A stretch of DNA of 64,000 bases from Oxalobacter formigenes (lineage in GTDB: Bacteria; Pseudomonadota; Gammaproteobacteria; Burkholderiales; Burkholderiaceae_D): positions 1,860,001-1,924,000 of the forward strand of contig NZ_CP018787.1 of NCBI RefSeq assembly GCF_002127965.1. Reading direction: 5' to 3'. Of this stretch, positions 1 through 9,239 are shown in pieces. Made by a program: the position numbers and the translations under genes. Within the stretch, counting starts at the first letter, position 1. The number at the start of each line of letters is the position of its first letter. A model generated the notes under the pieces. The model saw only the letters and a list, made by a program, of their open reading frames with translations. It was not told where the DNA came from and did not search any database.

Positions 1-694
1 GTTGCCACAGGAAATCATCGATTTCGATCTCGCCCAGATTGAAAAACTGGGTGTTGAATTCCGGTACAACACGACCGTTTCCGCAAGCGACCTCGACGGG
101 CTGACAAAACAGTTCGATGCCGTTTTCATCGGTGCCGGACTCTGGAAACCCAAAACGCTTGACCTTCCCGGCAAAAGCCTTGACGGCGTCATCCATGCAC
201 TCGATTACCTGCAAAACGCCCGACGGTATGAACCCTCCGAGAAAGGAAACCGGATCGTCGTCATTGGCGACGGCGACGTCGCGATGGATTGCGCCACGAC
301 AGCACAGGCACTGGGAGCCGATTCCGTCAAACTGGTTTTCTGCCGCCCTATCGCCGAAGCCTCGGCCAACATTGCCGAAACCCTGCTTGCCGTCAGTATG
401 GGCATTCCTGTCGTGACTGAATTCTTCCCACAGAAAATCAATGGCAAAAACGGCCGTGTCACCGACATCAGTTTCACCGGAGCCGACAATGAGTCCGTCA
501 TGAACCTCTTGACCGACAAGCTCATCCTTGCCGTCGGTCAGGAAAGAAGCGAGGAACTCGCGAGCGTATCCAGACAAAAAGGCCTCTTTTCCGGAGGCGA
601 CTGGGCCAATGGCGGCAAGACAGTCGTGGCAGCCATTGCCGAAGGCAAGAAAGCGGCCGCATCCATCATCGACTATCTGGATCTGAGAGCGTAA
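1..694 (+). CDS. preT: NAD-dependent dihydropyrimidine dehydrogenase subunit PreT, 3' part
   Basis: This is the C-terminal 230 or so residues of a glutamate-synthase-small-subunit-like FAD/NAD(P) oxidoreductase; the gene begins before the window. PreT passes electrons from NADH through FAD to PreA, which reduces uracil and thymine to their dihydro forms. A nucleotide-binding Rossmann motif ([12 protein letters not shown]) lies near visible residues 86-97, and the end has the usual FAD-domain pattern in which a GGDWANGG stretch precedes the terminal helix. The TTG at position 2 is simply where the open frame enters the window and is not taken as a start. preA follows 17 bases downstream in the same direction, as in Escherichia coli preTA, which makes the assignment firm even though the FAD-binding N-terminus is not visible. 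Confidence 0.9.
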   Translation, partial: LPQEIIDFDLAQIEKLGVEFRYNTTVSASDLDGLTKQFDAVFIGAGLWKPKTLDLPGKSLDGVIHALDYLQNARRYEPSEKGNRIVVIGDGDVAMDCATTAQALGADSVKLVFCRPIAEASANIAETLLAVSMGIPVVTEFFPQKINGKNGRVTDISFTGADNESVMNLLTDKLILAVGQERSEELASVSRQKGLFSGGDWANGGKTVVAAIAEGKKAAASIIDYLDLRA

Positions 695-711
695 TTCAAC
701 AGGAGAAAAAC

Positions 712-1965
712 ATGGCACTGAAAAAAGACCTCTCCATCGACTTTCTGGGCGTCCATTGCGAAAACCCGTTTTTCCTGTCGTCTTCCCCGGTCGATTCCGA
801 TTATGAAATGGTCGCCAAAGCCTTCGAGTCCGGCTGGGGCGGCGTGGCGTACAAAACCGTCGGTATCTTCCTGCCGGACGAATGTTCTCCCCGCTTCGAC
901 ATCACCGGCCATCCCGGCGGTGCATGGGCTGGCTTCAAGAACATGGAAATGATTTCGGACAAGCCGCTGGAAGTGAACCTGAAAAACATGGCGCGCTTAA
1001 AACGCGAATACCCGCACAAGGTCATGATCGCGTCCATCATGGGCAGCAACGACGATGAATGGCGGACCCTTGCGCAAAAAGTGACCGACATCGGTGCCGA
1101 CATCATCGAATGCAATTTTTCCTGCCCGCAAATGACCTCCTCGACAATGGGTTCCGACGTCGGCCAGAGCCCCGAACTCGTCGCGCAATATACCGAAGCC
1201 GTCTGCCGGGCGACACGCCTGCCCGTACTCGCCAAAATGACACCCAACATCGGTCACATGGAAATCCCGGCCATTGCCGCCATCCATGCCGGTGCAAAAG
1301 GCATCGCGGCAATCAACACCGTCAAGGCCATCACGAACCTTGACCTTGAATGCCTCTCTCCCATGCCGGTCGTCAACGGCAAGTCCTCGATCTCCGGTTA
1401 TTCCGGTCCTGCCATCAAGCCGATTGCCCTGCGCTTCATCGCCCAGATGAAACAGCATCCCCAACTGAAAGACATACCCGTCTCCGGGATTGGCGGCATC
1501 GTCACATGGCAGGATGTACTCGAATTTTTGCTCGTTGGTTCAAGCACGATTCAGGTCACAACCGCCGTGATGGAATACGGCTACCGGATCGTCGAGGACA
1601 TGGCGAGCGGCCTCTCACACTTCATGGAAGAAAAAGGCATTGAAAAACTCTCCGACCTTGTCGGGAAAGCCTTGCCGAACATCGTTGCTGCGGATGACCT
1701 CGACCGCGACTTCATGGTCATTCCCGGCATCGACCAGACGAAATGCATCGGTTGCGGCCGCTGTTATGTCTCGTGCTTCGACGGCGGGCATCAGGCCATC
1801 GACTGGGACGAATACACGCGCACCCCGACGATCAACAACCGCTGCGTCGGTTGCCATCTCTGCCTGAACGTCTGCCCGGTGGAAAACTGCATCCTTCCCG
1901 CAAAAACCGGATTCAAGCCCGGCCGGAAACCCCATCCTGTCACGGTCAAACGGCACTACAGTTAA
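712..1965 (+). CDS. preA: NAD-dependent dihydropyrimidine dehydrogenase subunit PreA
   Basis: A 417-residue protein matching PreA in length and layout: an N-terminal FMN-binding TIM barrel related to dihydroorotate dehydrogenase, then two [4Fe-4S] ferredoxin motifs. The barrel shows ECNFSCPQM near residue 138 and the [10 protein letters not shown] substrate/FMN loop. Cysteines 345, 348, 351 and 355 form one CX2CX2CX3C cluster and 378, 381, 384 and 388 the second. The enzyme reduces uracil or thymine in the first step of reductive pyrimidine breakdown, working with PreT directly upstream. An AGGAG-type ribosome site (caggagaaaaac) precedes the ATG. The C-terminal tail, about a dozen residues, is basic. 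A decayed copy of this gene's 3' end is present near 6053-6130. Confidence 0.95.
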   Translation: MALKKDLSIDFLGVHCENPFFLSSSPVDSDYEMVAKAFESGWGGVAYKTVGIFLPDECSPRFDITGHPGGAWAGFKNMEMISDKPLEVNLKNMARLKREYPHKVMIASIMGSNDDEWRTLAQKVTDIGADIIECNFSCPQMTSSTMGSDVGQSPELVAQYTEAVCRATRLPVLAKMTPNIGHMEIPAIAAIHAGAKGIAAINTVKAITNLDLECLSPMPVVNGKSSISGYSGPAIKPIALRFIAQMKQHPQLKDIPVSGIGGIVTWQDVLEFLLVGSSTIQVTTAVMEYGYRIVEDMASGLSHFMEEKGIEKLSDLVGKALPNIVAADDLDRDFMVIPGIDQTKCIGCGRCYVSCFDGGHQAIDWDEYTRTPTINNRCVGCHLCLNVCPVENCILPAKTGFKPGRKPHPVTVKRHYS

Positions 1966-1983
1966 TCCGGGTAAAACAATCCT

Positions 1984-2009
1984 GCCTGACGATGGGGAAA
2001 TCGTCAGGC
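1984..2009 (+). terminator. hairpin after preA
   Basis: Perfect 10-bp stem (GCCTGACGAT / ATCGTCAGGC) with a GGGGAA loop, beginning 18 bases after the preA stop. The following T stretch is weak, so it may mainly protect the preTA message, with the stronger hairpin just downstream ending transcription. Confidence 0.55.
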
Positions 2010-2023
2010 TTGCCCTTCATCTC

Positions 2024-2065
2024 CGAAAAAAAAGGGACGCATTGGCATCCCTTTCTGTTTTTTTT
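2024..2065. terminator. bidirectional Rho-independent terminator between preA and the autotransporter
   Basis: AAAGGGA and TCCCTTT arms (2031-2037 and 2048-2054), with an inner GC/GC pair, are flanked by an A-run on the left and a T-run on the right. It can therefore terminate rightward preTA and leftward autotransporter transcripts. It lies between the two convergent genes. Confidence 0.8.
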
Positions 2066-2090
2066 GCCAACCCTTCTTCCGTGACGGTTC

Positions 2091-4727
2091 TCAGAAACTG
2101 TGCCGGACACCTATATTAAGCGCCCCGCCCTCTCTCGACCCGTTTTCGCCCTGTGACCCGAAACCTCGCTGGTAACGGATGTCCCCGAACACCGACGTCG
2201 ATTTCGATACCCATCCCTGGATTCCCAATCCGATTTCTCCCCATGTCCTTCCGTATCGCTCGCTCACTCTCGTGTAGCTACCGTCTCCATTTCCTATTTT
2301 CACGCCGTCCGGGTTCAGAAAGTCGTAATACATGTTCAGCAGCGCATAGAGTTGACCTTTCTCTTTTTCCTTCTCCACCAGCGGCCTCGACATCCTCAAC
2401 CCCAGCCTTCCCCTCAGACTGTCCGCTCCGTATCCGTCCACTTCCGATACGGCATCCGTGAAGCTTTTGTATTTCGTGTACTGGTAGCTCAACTGGCCCT
2501 GTCCTTCCAGTAACCAGTTGCTGTCATTTTTCCACAGCGGGTATCCTCCTTCTGCCGACAATCCCACTCTCCATCCTGTCTGTTTTACGGCATCTCCTGT
2601 TTTGTCCCAGTTCTTTGTCGCGTATTTGTTTTTCACCCACGCCAATTGGCCCACTACGTCTACGTATGCTCCGTTTTGCCAGGTCTTTGTCAGGTAGCCG
2701 CCCAGGGCCCAGTTGTCCGATTTCAGGTTCCCGGTATCACGGTTCAGCTCTGCCTGCGGTCTCATCCGGTCTTCCAGATCCGCATCTCCCCTTGCGTAAT
2801 CAAACGAGATGGCTGCCCTTACATTGCCTCCATCTCCTGTCTGTCTTGCCATTATCTCCTGGCCTATCTGGAGTCCGTATATGTCCGCGTCGTATCCAAA
2901 CCGGGTCTTGCCGTCTTCGTCCAGACGACTGTAGTAGGTTCTTGCCCAGCTCTGTTTCTCCAGCGGCAAGGTCCTGTGTTCTCCCACTCTCTGGTGCAGG
3001 CTTGCCAATTGGAGCTGCCCCATTTCGGTGTTGATTCTCTGCCCCGATATGTAATTCGATACTCCAGGACGGTAGATGTCGGCTCTCACGCATGAATTGT
3101 CCAGCCGACAATCGAAACGGCTCACCAGATACCAGTTCTCATCCGACGCTGCCGCTCCTCCTTTTTGCAGGGCATATTCATATGCTCCCGCCTGCACACT
3201 CGATCCCAGCGCAAAGGTCCCTGCTGAAGTCCCTCCTACTTCAACAACCTGAATACCCTGACTGGTCTGTCCTCCTGTTCCATTGACATTCGTCACGAGC
3301 AACCGGGTCATCCCATTCGCATTTCCTCCAACGTGCAGCTTGTCTGTGGCCGAACTGTCTCCGCCCAAAACCGTATTCAGGTTGACCACCCCGCCATTTC
3401 CTGTGTAGTCTCCTGCTACAGTGAGGCGGTTTCCGGCTGTGCCGGCAGCGCCAACGTTGACGGTTCCGGCATTGCCAAGGCTCGCCACGGTCTGGGCCAG
3501 TCCGTTTGCGTCAAGGGTTCCTCCGCTTCCCACGGTGACGGCCGAGGCGCTGCTGAATGCGTTTGCCACGCCTGCACGCAGGGTTCCTCCCGATACGGTG
3601 GTCGCTCCACTGTAGGTATTCGCTTCACTCAATACGGTCGTCCCCGACAGCTGGTTGACGACACCATTCCCGCTTATTTTCGTCGCAAAGGCGTAATCGG
3701 TGTCCGTATGGTTGAAGACCAACGCCCCCCGGTTTCCCAATGACACTGTCGGCGTATCCAGTACGCCAGCCGCTACGGCGGTTTCTCCTTGTGCTGCACC
3801 GATATTGATGGTAGCGATTCCGTTACCTGACCCTGCCTGTACCCCGGAAGCTTCTACTGTTCCTCCATTGCTGACGGTCAGTGTCGCAGTTCCGGCATTG
3901 CCAACAGTCAGATTGCCTGTATTCGTCCAGTTCGAACCGGCTCCATCCACTGTCACCGTACCGGTGCTGCCCGAAATCAGGCCTATAAAACCGGTGACAT
4001 TGGAAACCACACCGCCATTGCGGATCGACAGTTCTCCGTTACCGGAATAGCCGACAATCATAGTACTGTTATGCGTCAGGCCCGAACCGGCTACATCCAC
4101 CGTCACCTTGCCCGTGCTGCCAGCGGCATTCCCTATAGTAGTGGCGTACTGTACATTGCTGGAGTAAGAAACATTGCCGCCATTACTGATCACCAGTTCT
4201 CCATCTCCGCTATTGCCAACAATCAGACTGCCGCCATACGTCCAGCTCGAGCCTGCCCCGTCGACTGTTACCTTGCCGGTGCTGCCCGAATTATTGCCTA
4301 TCAAACCATCGGTATTGGAAACCTTGCCGCCATTTTCGATGATCAGGGTACCCGTTCCAAAATCGCCGACAGTCAAATTGCCGGCATTCGTCCAGGTCGA
4401 ACCGATTCCATCTACTGTCACCTTGCCGGTACCGCCCGCATTCTGTCCTATATAGCCATTGCTATTGGAAACCTTGCCGCCATTGCTGATGGACAAGGTG
4501 CCGGCTCCGGCCAGTCCAATAGTGATGCTACCGATACTCGTCCAGTTTGAACCGGTCCCGTCCACCGTCACTGTGCCGGTGCTTCCCGAATTGATGCCTA
4601 CATATATCGGGCCAACGGGACTGGAAACCATGCCCCCATTACGGATAATCAGTTCGCCCGTTCCATAGTTGCCCACATACAGAATGCCGTTGCTCGTCCA
4701 GCTCGAACCGGTTCCATCCACTGTCAC
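2091..4727 (-). CDS. autotransporter, repeat passenger and beta-barrel (C-terminal part of a frameshifted gene)
   Basis: An 878-residue open frame carrying most of a type Va autotransporter. The first half is a beta-helix passenger made of units of about 45 residues built around V(T)VDGxGSxWT, a hydrophobic LxVG strand and GTGxLxIxNGGxV. Then comes a typical passenger-associated repeat (YSGATTVSGGTLRAG). The last 280 residues or so form a 12-strand autotransporter barrel ending in an aromatic residue (VRHSF). The barrel would insert in the outer membrane and export the passenger, probably an adhesin. The methionine at 4727 sits inside a repeat and is not a natural start: the true N-terminus, with signal peptide, is the next entry, in another frame. 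The two parts rejoin if one base is added near 4769-4771. Confidence 0.9.
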   Translation of the reverse strand: MTVDGTGSSWTSNGILYVGNYGTGELIIRNGGMVSSPVGPIYVGINSGSTGTVTVDGTGSNWTSIGSITIGLAGAGTLSISNGGKVSNSNGYIGQNAGGTGKVTVDGIGSTWTNAGNLTVGDFGTGTLIIENGGKVSNTDGLIGNNSGSTGKVTVDGAGSSWTYGGSLIVGNSGDGELVISNGGNVSYSSNVQYATTIGNAAGSTGKVTVDVAGSGLTHNSTMIVGYSGNGELSIRNGGVVSNVTGFIGLISGSTGTVTVDGAGSNWTNTGNLTVGNAGTATLTVSNGGTVEASGVQAGSGNGIATINIGAAQGETAVAAGVLDTPTVSLGNRGALVFNHTDTDYAFATKISGNGVVNQLSGTTVLSEANTYSGATTVSGGTLRAGVANAFSSASAVTVGSGGTLDANGLAQTVASLGNAGTVNVGAAGTAGNRLTVAGDYTGNGGVVNLNTVLGGDSSATDKLHVGGNANGMTRLLVTNVNGTGGQTSQGIQVVEVGGTSAGTFALGSSVQAGAYEYALQKGGAAASDENWYLVSRFDCRLDNSCVRADIYRPGVSNYISGQRINTEMGQLQLASLHQRVGEHRTLPLEKQSWARTYYSRLDEDGKTRFGYDADIYGLQIGQEIMARQTGDGGNVRAAISFDYARGDADLEDRMRPQAELNRDTGNLKSDNWALGGYLTKTWQNGAYVDVVGQLAWVKNKYATKNWDKTGDAVKQTGWRVGLSAEGGYPLWKNDSNWLLEGQGQLSYQYTKYKSFTDAVSEVDGYGADSLRGRLGLRMSRPLVEKEKEKGQLYALLNMYYDFLNPDGVKIGNGDGSYTRVSERYGRTWGEIGLGIQGWVSKSTSVFGDIRYQRGFGSQGENGSREGGALNIGVRHSF

Positions 4728-5000
4728 CTTGCCGGTACCGAAAACACCTATGACACCACCGCCACTACTGTAACCTGTCCGCCATTGCTGATGCTCAGTT
4801 CACCGGCACCATTGTTGCCGACATAAAGATAATTGGCATTCGTCAAGTTTGAACCGGCGCCATCCACCGTCACCGTGCCGGTGCTGCCTGAATTGTTGCC
4901 TATATACATCTGGCCACCGGAACTGGACACCTTGCCGCCATTCCCGATGGTCAGTTCACCCGTACCGGAGTTGCCGACAACAAGGCCGTTGTTAACATTC
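3860..5000 (-). repeat. tandem passenger repeats of about 45 codons
   Basis: Seven VDGxGSxxT units spaced about 120-150 bases apart span the passenger-coding region of both autotransporter halves. The protein motif is well kept while the DNA varies between copies. They are structural beta-helix rungs, not direct DNA repeats, but they are similar enough to support recombination or slippage. Confidence 0.8.
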
Positions 5001-5233
5001 CAGGGACTTGGATACGTACCCGGCACCGTCACCGTCGCACCACCATCGATGACGGTCTGTGCCTTCGCCTGAGGCATGCCTATCACCACACTACCCAGCC
5101 ATACCCCAGATATCAGGGCATTCCGTAATGCAGTCCCGCTTCCACCCGTTCCCCGGCACTTCACCAGTTCCGAGGCGGCCTGCCATACCCCAAGGCTCCT
5201 GTTAAATACCGTCCTGTAAACCCTGTTCATCAT
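4748..5233 (-). CDS. autotransporter N-terminal part with extended signal peptide (frameshifted)
   Basis: 161 residues starting with an extended signal peptide region (MNRVYRTVFNRSLGVWQAAS, then ELVKCRG) followed by a hydrophobic segment and an AKA-type cleavage site near residue 59. This signal type is known from large type V secreted proteins and slows inner-membrane translocation. After it come the first two units of the same NGG/TVDG repeat as in the downstream part. The frame then runs into a stop after NGGQVT. Shifting frame at 4769-4771 gives SSGGGVIGVFGTGKVTVDG, an ideal continuation of the repeat, so this and 2091-4727 are one gene of about 1,045 codons. As sequenced, only a short secreted fragment would be made. 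Confidence 0.88.
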   Translation of the reverse strand: MMNRVYRTVFNRSLGVWQAASELVKCRGTGGSGTALRNALISGVWLGSVVIGMPQAKAQTVIDGGATVTVPGTYPSPWNVNNGLVVGNSGTGELTIGNGGKVSSSGGQMYIGNNSGSTGTVTVDGAGSNLTNANYLYVGNNGAGELSISNGGQVTVVAVVS

Positions 5234-6052
5234 CTTTTTCTTCCAGTTTTATTTAATTCCACCCTTCGATCAGTCTTTCGTAAATGACCTGATCGACATC
5301 GCACCATTTCCTTCACCGTTTTTTACAAAGAACAAGCAGCTCATGTGATGCATCTCCTGTCGCAGAAACGCCGTACCTCGGAAAACCGCTTGCCAAACGG
5401 AATCCATCTAAAAATGATGAACGGTCCATGTAAAAAAACACCGGAAAACAAAGGACATGTTTTCCATCTTTTCTTTACAATATTTCTTTAAATGAACATT
5501 TACACATATTCAATTTATAATTCCACAAATATATAATATTGCCTTGCAAAACAACAATATATTTAAATGTTAAACACTCATTTATTTCATTTTTCGCAAG
5601 AAAAAATGAATTGAAGGCAAACTGGGCATGCAGCTTTTTTACGGTGTGCGTCGTGATACTTCATCCGCCATCCTGTCCGGGAATAATGTGAAAGACAGAT
5701 TACTCAGGTCAGGCACTATCCGGATTCCCTGACATCGTCTGGTTCATCCACGAGGTGAACGTTTTGTGCAAGCCCGGATAAATCGCAAGTGAAAGAGAGC
5801 CTGCGCCCTGTTTTTTTCGCTCCGCCTGAGAGTAACAATTTGTACTTTAAGCCCGAGGCCTTTCGCTTCCGGCTCCAATAGTGGTATGGGAAAATGCAGC
5901 TCGTTCAGGGAAAAAACCCTACGAACCGTTCCATTTGCGTTCCCTGAAAACACGCTGTTGGCAAGGCTGACGACCGTAATGCACGTGTTGCCACGTCATG
6001 CTGCCTCTTGTATTGCCACATCATTACACCGATGTTCCTGTCGTTTGCCGAT
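5234..6052. other. AT-rich non-coding region upstream of the autotransporter
   Basis: No convincing gene is seen here. The stretch 5440-5620 is markedly AT-rich and holds several TATAAT- or TTGCAA-like words, fitting a leftward promoter region for the autotransporter. The remainder (5620-6050) has mixed composition and only short open frames with no recognisable product. Confidence 0.5.
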
Positions 6053-6130
6053 GGCATTTTTCCTGCAAAAACCGGATTCAGGCCAGATCTTGACGCTCAT
6101 CTGGTTACCGTCAAACGGTATTGCGGTTAA
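6053..6130 (+). pseudogene. decayed copy of the preA 3' end
   Basis: The 77 bases ending at the TAA at 6128-6130 align without gaps to the last 77 bases of preA (1889-1965), with about 56 identities (73%). Read in the same frame they give KTGFRPDLDAHLVTVKRYCG followed by a stop, against [20 protein letters not shown] in PreA. Similarity fades upstream of this point. It looks like the last remnant of a second preA-like gene in the same orientation. Confidence 0.7.
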
Positions 6131-6175
6131 AATGGATAACATAAGACCGGCACAATAAAAACAGGACGATCCATC

Positions 6176-7042
6176 ATGGGAAAAACGACGATATTCGACT
6201 TCATGAAAGCCTATAAGGCGGCACTGAAGAAAAAAGACGGAAAGAAAAAATATTACTGGGGCTTCATGGGCGACATTTTAGGCGAGCTCATCCTGCCGAC
6301 CGATGAGGAAATCATCGAATTTGCCAACCGGGATTTATCCAGTACCGTCGCCCTGCGCTTTTTCCTGCAACCGTGGATCATGCCCGACTTTTTCCTGTTC
6401 ACGGAAGAAAGCAAGGAACGCATTCGCGACACGCTTGCCTGGTACCTGCATCAGCCGGAAAAGGAACTCGACAGCATCGTCAACGCGTTCCAGATACCGA
6501 TCCGGGTAGAATCGTCCAGACAACTCTATACCGTTATCTGGCAGGAATTCTTCCTCTCCGACTTCCCCGACCCGATCGACCCGAACGAATACGAGGAAGA
6601 CACCAGCCCCGAATTCATCAATTCGCTCTACAAAATGGCCGAACGTCCCGACTGGTCCGATACCTCGTACTATTCCAATCCTGAACGCATCGGCACCGTC
6701 AAGAAAGACCTGATCGAGTGGTACACCCCGGACAGGTCGCTGGAAGAAATCCAGCGATGGGCATTGACAGGCATCCGTCCGAACAATATCCCCGGCCTCA
6801 TATCGGACGCGACCAAATGGCTCGACTGGTACGACATGAACCGGGGTAACGAACGGGCACTGAAACAGTTCGGAGAATTGCAGGAAAACGGCCTGTACGT
6901 CGACCGGCTGACGCTGACCTTCGATAAAGACATCGGCATCGGCTTTTTTGCAGGAACGACCAAACCGGTCAAGACAAGACGGGCACGTTTTCTGTTCGAC
7001 AAACTCGGCAACCTGCTCGCCAACTATCCGATTCTGAAATAA
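6176..7042 (+). CDS. hypothetical protein, first of two tandem paralogues
   Basis: A 288-residue soluble protein that I do not recognise. It is rich in tryptophan, aromatic and acidic residues, with no signal peptide or membrane segment. Features shared with the next gene are a GDIL motif near residue 31, a W(I/L)PDF motif near 70, FINSL near 140, TGI(R/L)P(N/D)N near 200 and a conserved basic C-terminus (ARFLFDKLG, then YPxL). An AGGACG ribosome site precedes the ATG. It could be a pair-duplicated effector or immunity-type protein, but nothing in the sequence shows a catalytic motif. The neighbouring hipBA pair is convergent and not co-transcribed. Confidence 0.8.
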   Translation: MGKTTIFDFMKAYKAALKKKDGKKKYYWGFMGDILGELILPTDEEIIEFANRDLSSTVALRFFLQPWIMPDFFLFTEESKERIRDTLAWYLHQPEKELDSIVNAFQIPIRVESSRQLYTVIWQEFFLSDFPDPIDPNEYEEDTSPEFINSLYKMAERPDWSDTSYYSNPERIGTVKKDLIEWYTPDRSLEEIQRWALTGIRPNNIPGLISDATKWLDWYDMNRGNERALKQFGELQENGLYVDRLTLTFDKDIGIGFFAGTTKPVKTRRARFLFDKLGNLLANYPILK

Positions 7043-7067
7043 AGAGACAACCGTCCGGCTGTCTCTT
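7042..7067 (+). terminator. hairpin between the tandem paralogues
   Basis: AAGAGACA (7042-7049) pairs perfectly with TGTCTCTT (7060-7067), and an inner CCG/CGG pair extends the stem. No real T-run follows, so it may be an mRNA-processing or attenuating hairpin between the two genes. Confidence 0.45.
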
Positions 7068-7098
7068 CTGATACAGCAGGATAACATCCTGAAAAGCC

Positions 7099-7974
7099 AT
7101 GTTCGGCCTGATAAAAGACTGGTACGACAAGCTGATCCTCTGGATTGACTGGCCACCCCCGAAACCCCGGCCCGGCATCCGATATGTCCATTGGGAATTT
7201 CTGGGCGACATTCTCGACGATCTGACCATGCTTACAGATCAGGAAACCGGGCACTTTTCAGAAAGGGAGTTTTCAGATCCTGAGGCTATCCGCGAGCTGA
7301 TCCGGAGCTGGATACTCCCCGATTTTTATCGTTATACCCCCGCCAGTCAGGAAAAAATCAGAAATACCCTCGCCTTCTATCTGGCAACCCGTTCTGACAA
7401 GCTCGAATGGATTTTCCCCTCCTTTGCCATCCCCCTTAACGTCCCGACCGCCCACCTTTTTTACAGTCTTGTATGGGAAGCACTATACAAAGAAGCTCCC
7501 CCCGTTGATATCGATAAGGAAAAATATGAAGAATGCGAGCGGCTTTCCTTCATCAACTCGCTGGAAAAAACGATGGAATCCGGTTCCACTGAAGAAGAGT
7601 ATCCTTTTCCGGAACGCAAGGGACTCATCCTGCCAGAACGTTTGAATCGCCACCACTCCGGCCTGTCGCTTCCATCCCTGCAGCAATGGGTCACAACCGG
7701 TATCCTGCCCGATAACACGAAAGCCCTGCCCGCTGATGCCGCCCGCTGGACAGACTCTGCCGATCCCGACTACATACGCCAAACCGCATACGCCCGTTAC
7801 CAGAGAAACAGGGAAAATGGCGCTCACCTCTCGCGCCTGACCCTTCATTTCAACCAGACAGTCGGGGAAGGCTACCTGAAAGAAAACCCCGACACCTTAA
7901 TCAAAACCCGAAAAGCTCGCTTCCTGTTCGACAAACTCGGCTTTCTGACCGATTGCTATCCCTTACTTCGATAA
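7099..7974 (+). CDS. hypothetical protein, second of two tandem paralogues
   Basis: A 291-residue paralogue of the preceding gene, starting 57 bases after it. The two proteins align over almost their full length, with clear identity in GDIL, WILPDF, the R(N/D)TLA(F/W)YL helix, FINSL and the end block KTRKARFLFDKLG, YPLL. The N-terminus differs (IKDWYDKLILWIDWPPPKPRPG), suggesting a separate or faster-changing first 30 residues. Sequence divergence shows the duplication is old and both copies remain open, so both are probably functional. Function is unknown. Its stop lies only 8 bases from the convergent hipA stop. Confidence 0.8.
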   Translation: MFGLIKDWYDKLILWIDWPPPKPRPGIRYVHWEFLGDILDDLTMLTDQETGHFSEREFSDPEAIRELIRSWILPDFYRYTPASQEKIRNTLAFYLATRSDKLEWIFPSFAIPLNVPTAHLFYSLVWEALYKEAPPVDIDKEKYEECERLSFINSLEKTMESGSTEEEYPFPERKGLILPERLNRHHSGLSLPSLQQWVTTGILPDNTKALPADAARWTDSADPDYIRQTAYARYQRNRENGAHLSRLTLHFNQTVGEGYLKENPDTLIKTRKARFLFDKLGFLTDCYPLLR

Positions 7975-7982
7975 AGTGGTTT

Positions 7983-9239
7983 TCAGGCAATTTTTTCCAT
8001 AAGCTTTTGAATCGTTCGCACCCGGACACCGATCGTTCTCCTGATTTTTTTCAACACCGGATGATAAAGATTTTGGTCGTTCAATTCTTCCAGAAGCCTG
8101 TCCGCTTCGATTTCTATACCATTCGCCATTCGTAATAAATCATCAGACAATATCCTTTTTGCCACCCGGGTGTCCGGTACCATTTTTTGCCAGTCTTCCA
8201 ATCGTATGGTATCTGGCAGAGAGCGCTCACCAATTTTCATGGCCATATTCTTTGCAAGAGAATATACATCTGTACATACGACATCGTAAACCGGAGCCAG
8301 AACGGGCGTCTTGCCCTGATATAGCAGGGAATAATTTTTGGCATGAGCATCCGCGTTTCCCACCAGATAATGAAAAATCACCCTTTGCTGAAAAGCACGA
8401 CGATCGGCAGCCGGCCTCTGCGTTACATTCTGGATCAACGCCTGTGAACTGGCTATTCCCGGCCCACCTTCCGATTCATATTTAATTTCCGGCGGCACAC
8501 CCAGAGCCTGACAGAAATCTTCCTGATGCAAGCGTAAAATCCTGCCATTCTCTTCGCGCACACGGTCATAACGTTCAACAAGAATGAATCCGGTATTTCC
8601 TGCCATGCCTTTGGAAACGACAGGCGCATCCAATCCCACGCGCCCCGCCAGCATCATACAGAAAACCTCGTTTTCAACCGTTCCGCTCAATCCTTCGATA
8701 AAAGGTTTGAGAATATGTGTGGTCGGAAGTCCGTTTTTGGGCAAAAAAATTTGCCCGTCAATGAAACAAACGGCCAGTTTATCCTGTGCCCCGGCAAGAG
8801 ATAAGCGAATTCCTTCCACACCTCCAAGCAATGGTTTTTGCCGTAACAGGTCCAGCAGTTCAGCAAGACGTTTCCCGTCGAGTACCTCGACAGTTCCGGT
8901 AGAAAAATCGGGCAACGGTTGTCCTTGCGGTAACAGGGAAAGTGCACCTGCACATTCACCACCGATTATCTCCAGCAAACCGAAAACATTTTCATCAGAA
9001 ACACCCAACACAGCCGCAAGACGACGTCGCGCACGTTCGTCCGGCAACAAACCGGCAAAGTACGGACGAGCGATCCTGTCCGGGTAAGGCTCATCACGTA
9101 AAGGCATCGATACTGAAATTGCCATCCCGTTTGAATCCAGATAATTACTGTTATATTTGAAAACAAGTTGGCCATTCTCATTTTGCGCCAGCGTACCCGC
9201 CATCTTTTCATGAAGGTAAACATCAAGAATGCGACTCAT
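7983..9239 (-). CDS. hipA: type II toxin-antitoxin system HipA family kinase toxin
   Basis: A 418-residue HipA-like serine/threonine kinase. The N-terminal HipA_N domain is present, followed by RLSLAGAQDKLAV (the nucleotide-loop region), the catalytic loop GNADAHAKNYSLL near residue 295, and the metal-binding segment APVYDVVCT. In Escherichia coli, HipA phosphorylates glutamyl-tRNA synthetase and induces growth arrest; the target here is not shown by the sequence. The ATG at 9239 is chosen because it overlaps the hipB stop as ATGA, a classic coupled start; an in-frame upstream extension to 9317 would run through hipB. All kinase motifs are intact, so it is probably active and held in check by HipB. 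Confidence 0.92.
   Translation of the reverse strand: MSRILDVYLHEKMAGTLAQNENGQLVFKYNSNYLDSNGMAISVSMPLRDEPYPDRIARPYFAGLLPDERARRRLAAVLGVSDENVFGLLEIIGGECAGALSLLPQGQPLPDFSTGTVEVLDGKRLAELLDLLRQKPLLGGVEGIRLSLAGAQDKLAVCFIDGQIFLPKNGLPTTHILKPFIEGLSGTVENEVFCMMLAGRVGLDAPVVSKGMAGNTGFILVERYDRVREENGRILRLHQEDFCQALGVPPEIKYESEGGPGIASSQALIQNVTQRPAADRRAFQQRVIFHYLVGNADAHAKNYSLLYQGKTPVLAPVYDVVCTDVYSLAKNMAMKIGERSLPDTIRLEDWQKMVPDTRVAKRILSDDLLRMANGIEIEADRLLEELNDQNLYHPVLKKIRRTIGVRVRTIQKLMEKIA

Noticed and set aside
3860-5000. CRISPR-like repeat array
   Set aside because: The repeats are codon-based passenger units with variable DNA, not identical direct repeats with spacers.
5744-6158. open frames on both strands upstream of the tandem paralogues
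   Set aside because: No ribosome sites or recognisable products. The only readable homology here is the preA tail in a different frame.
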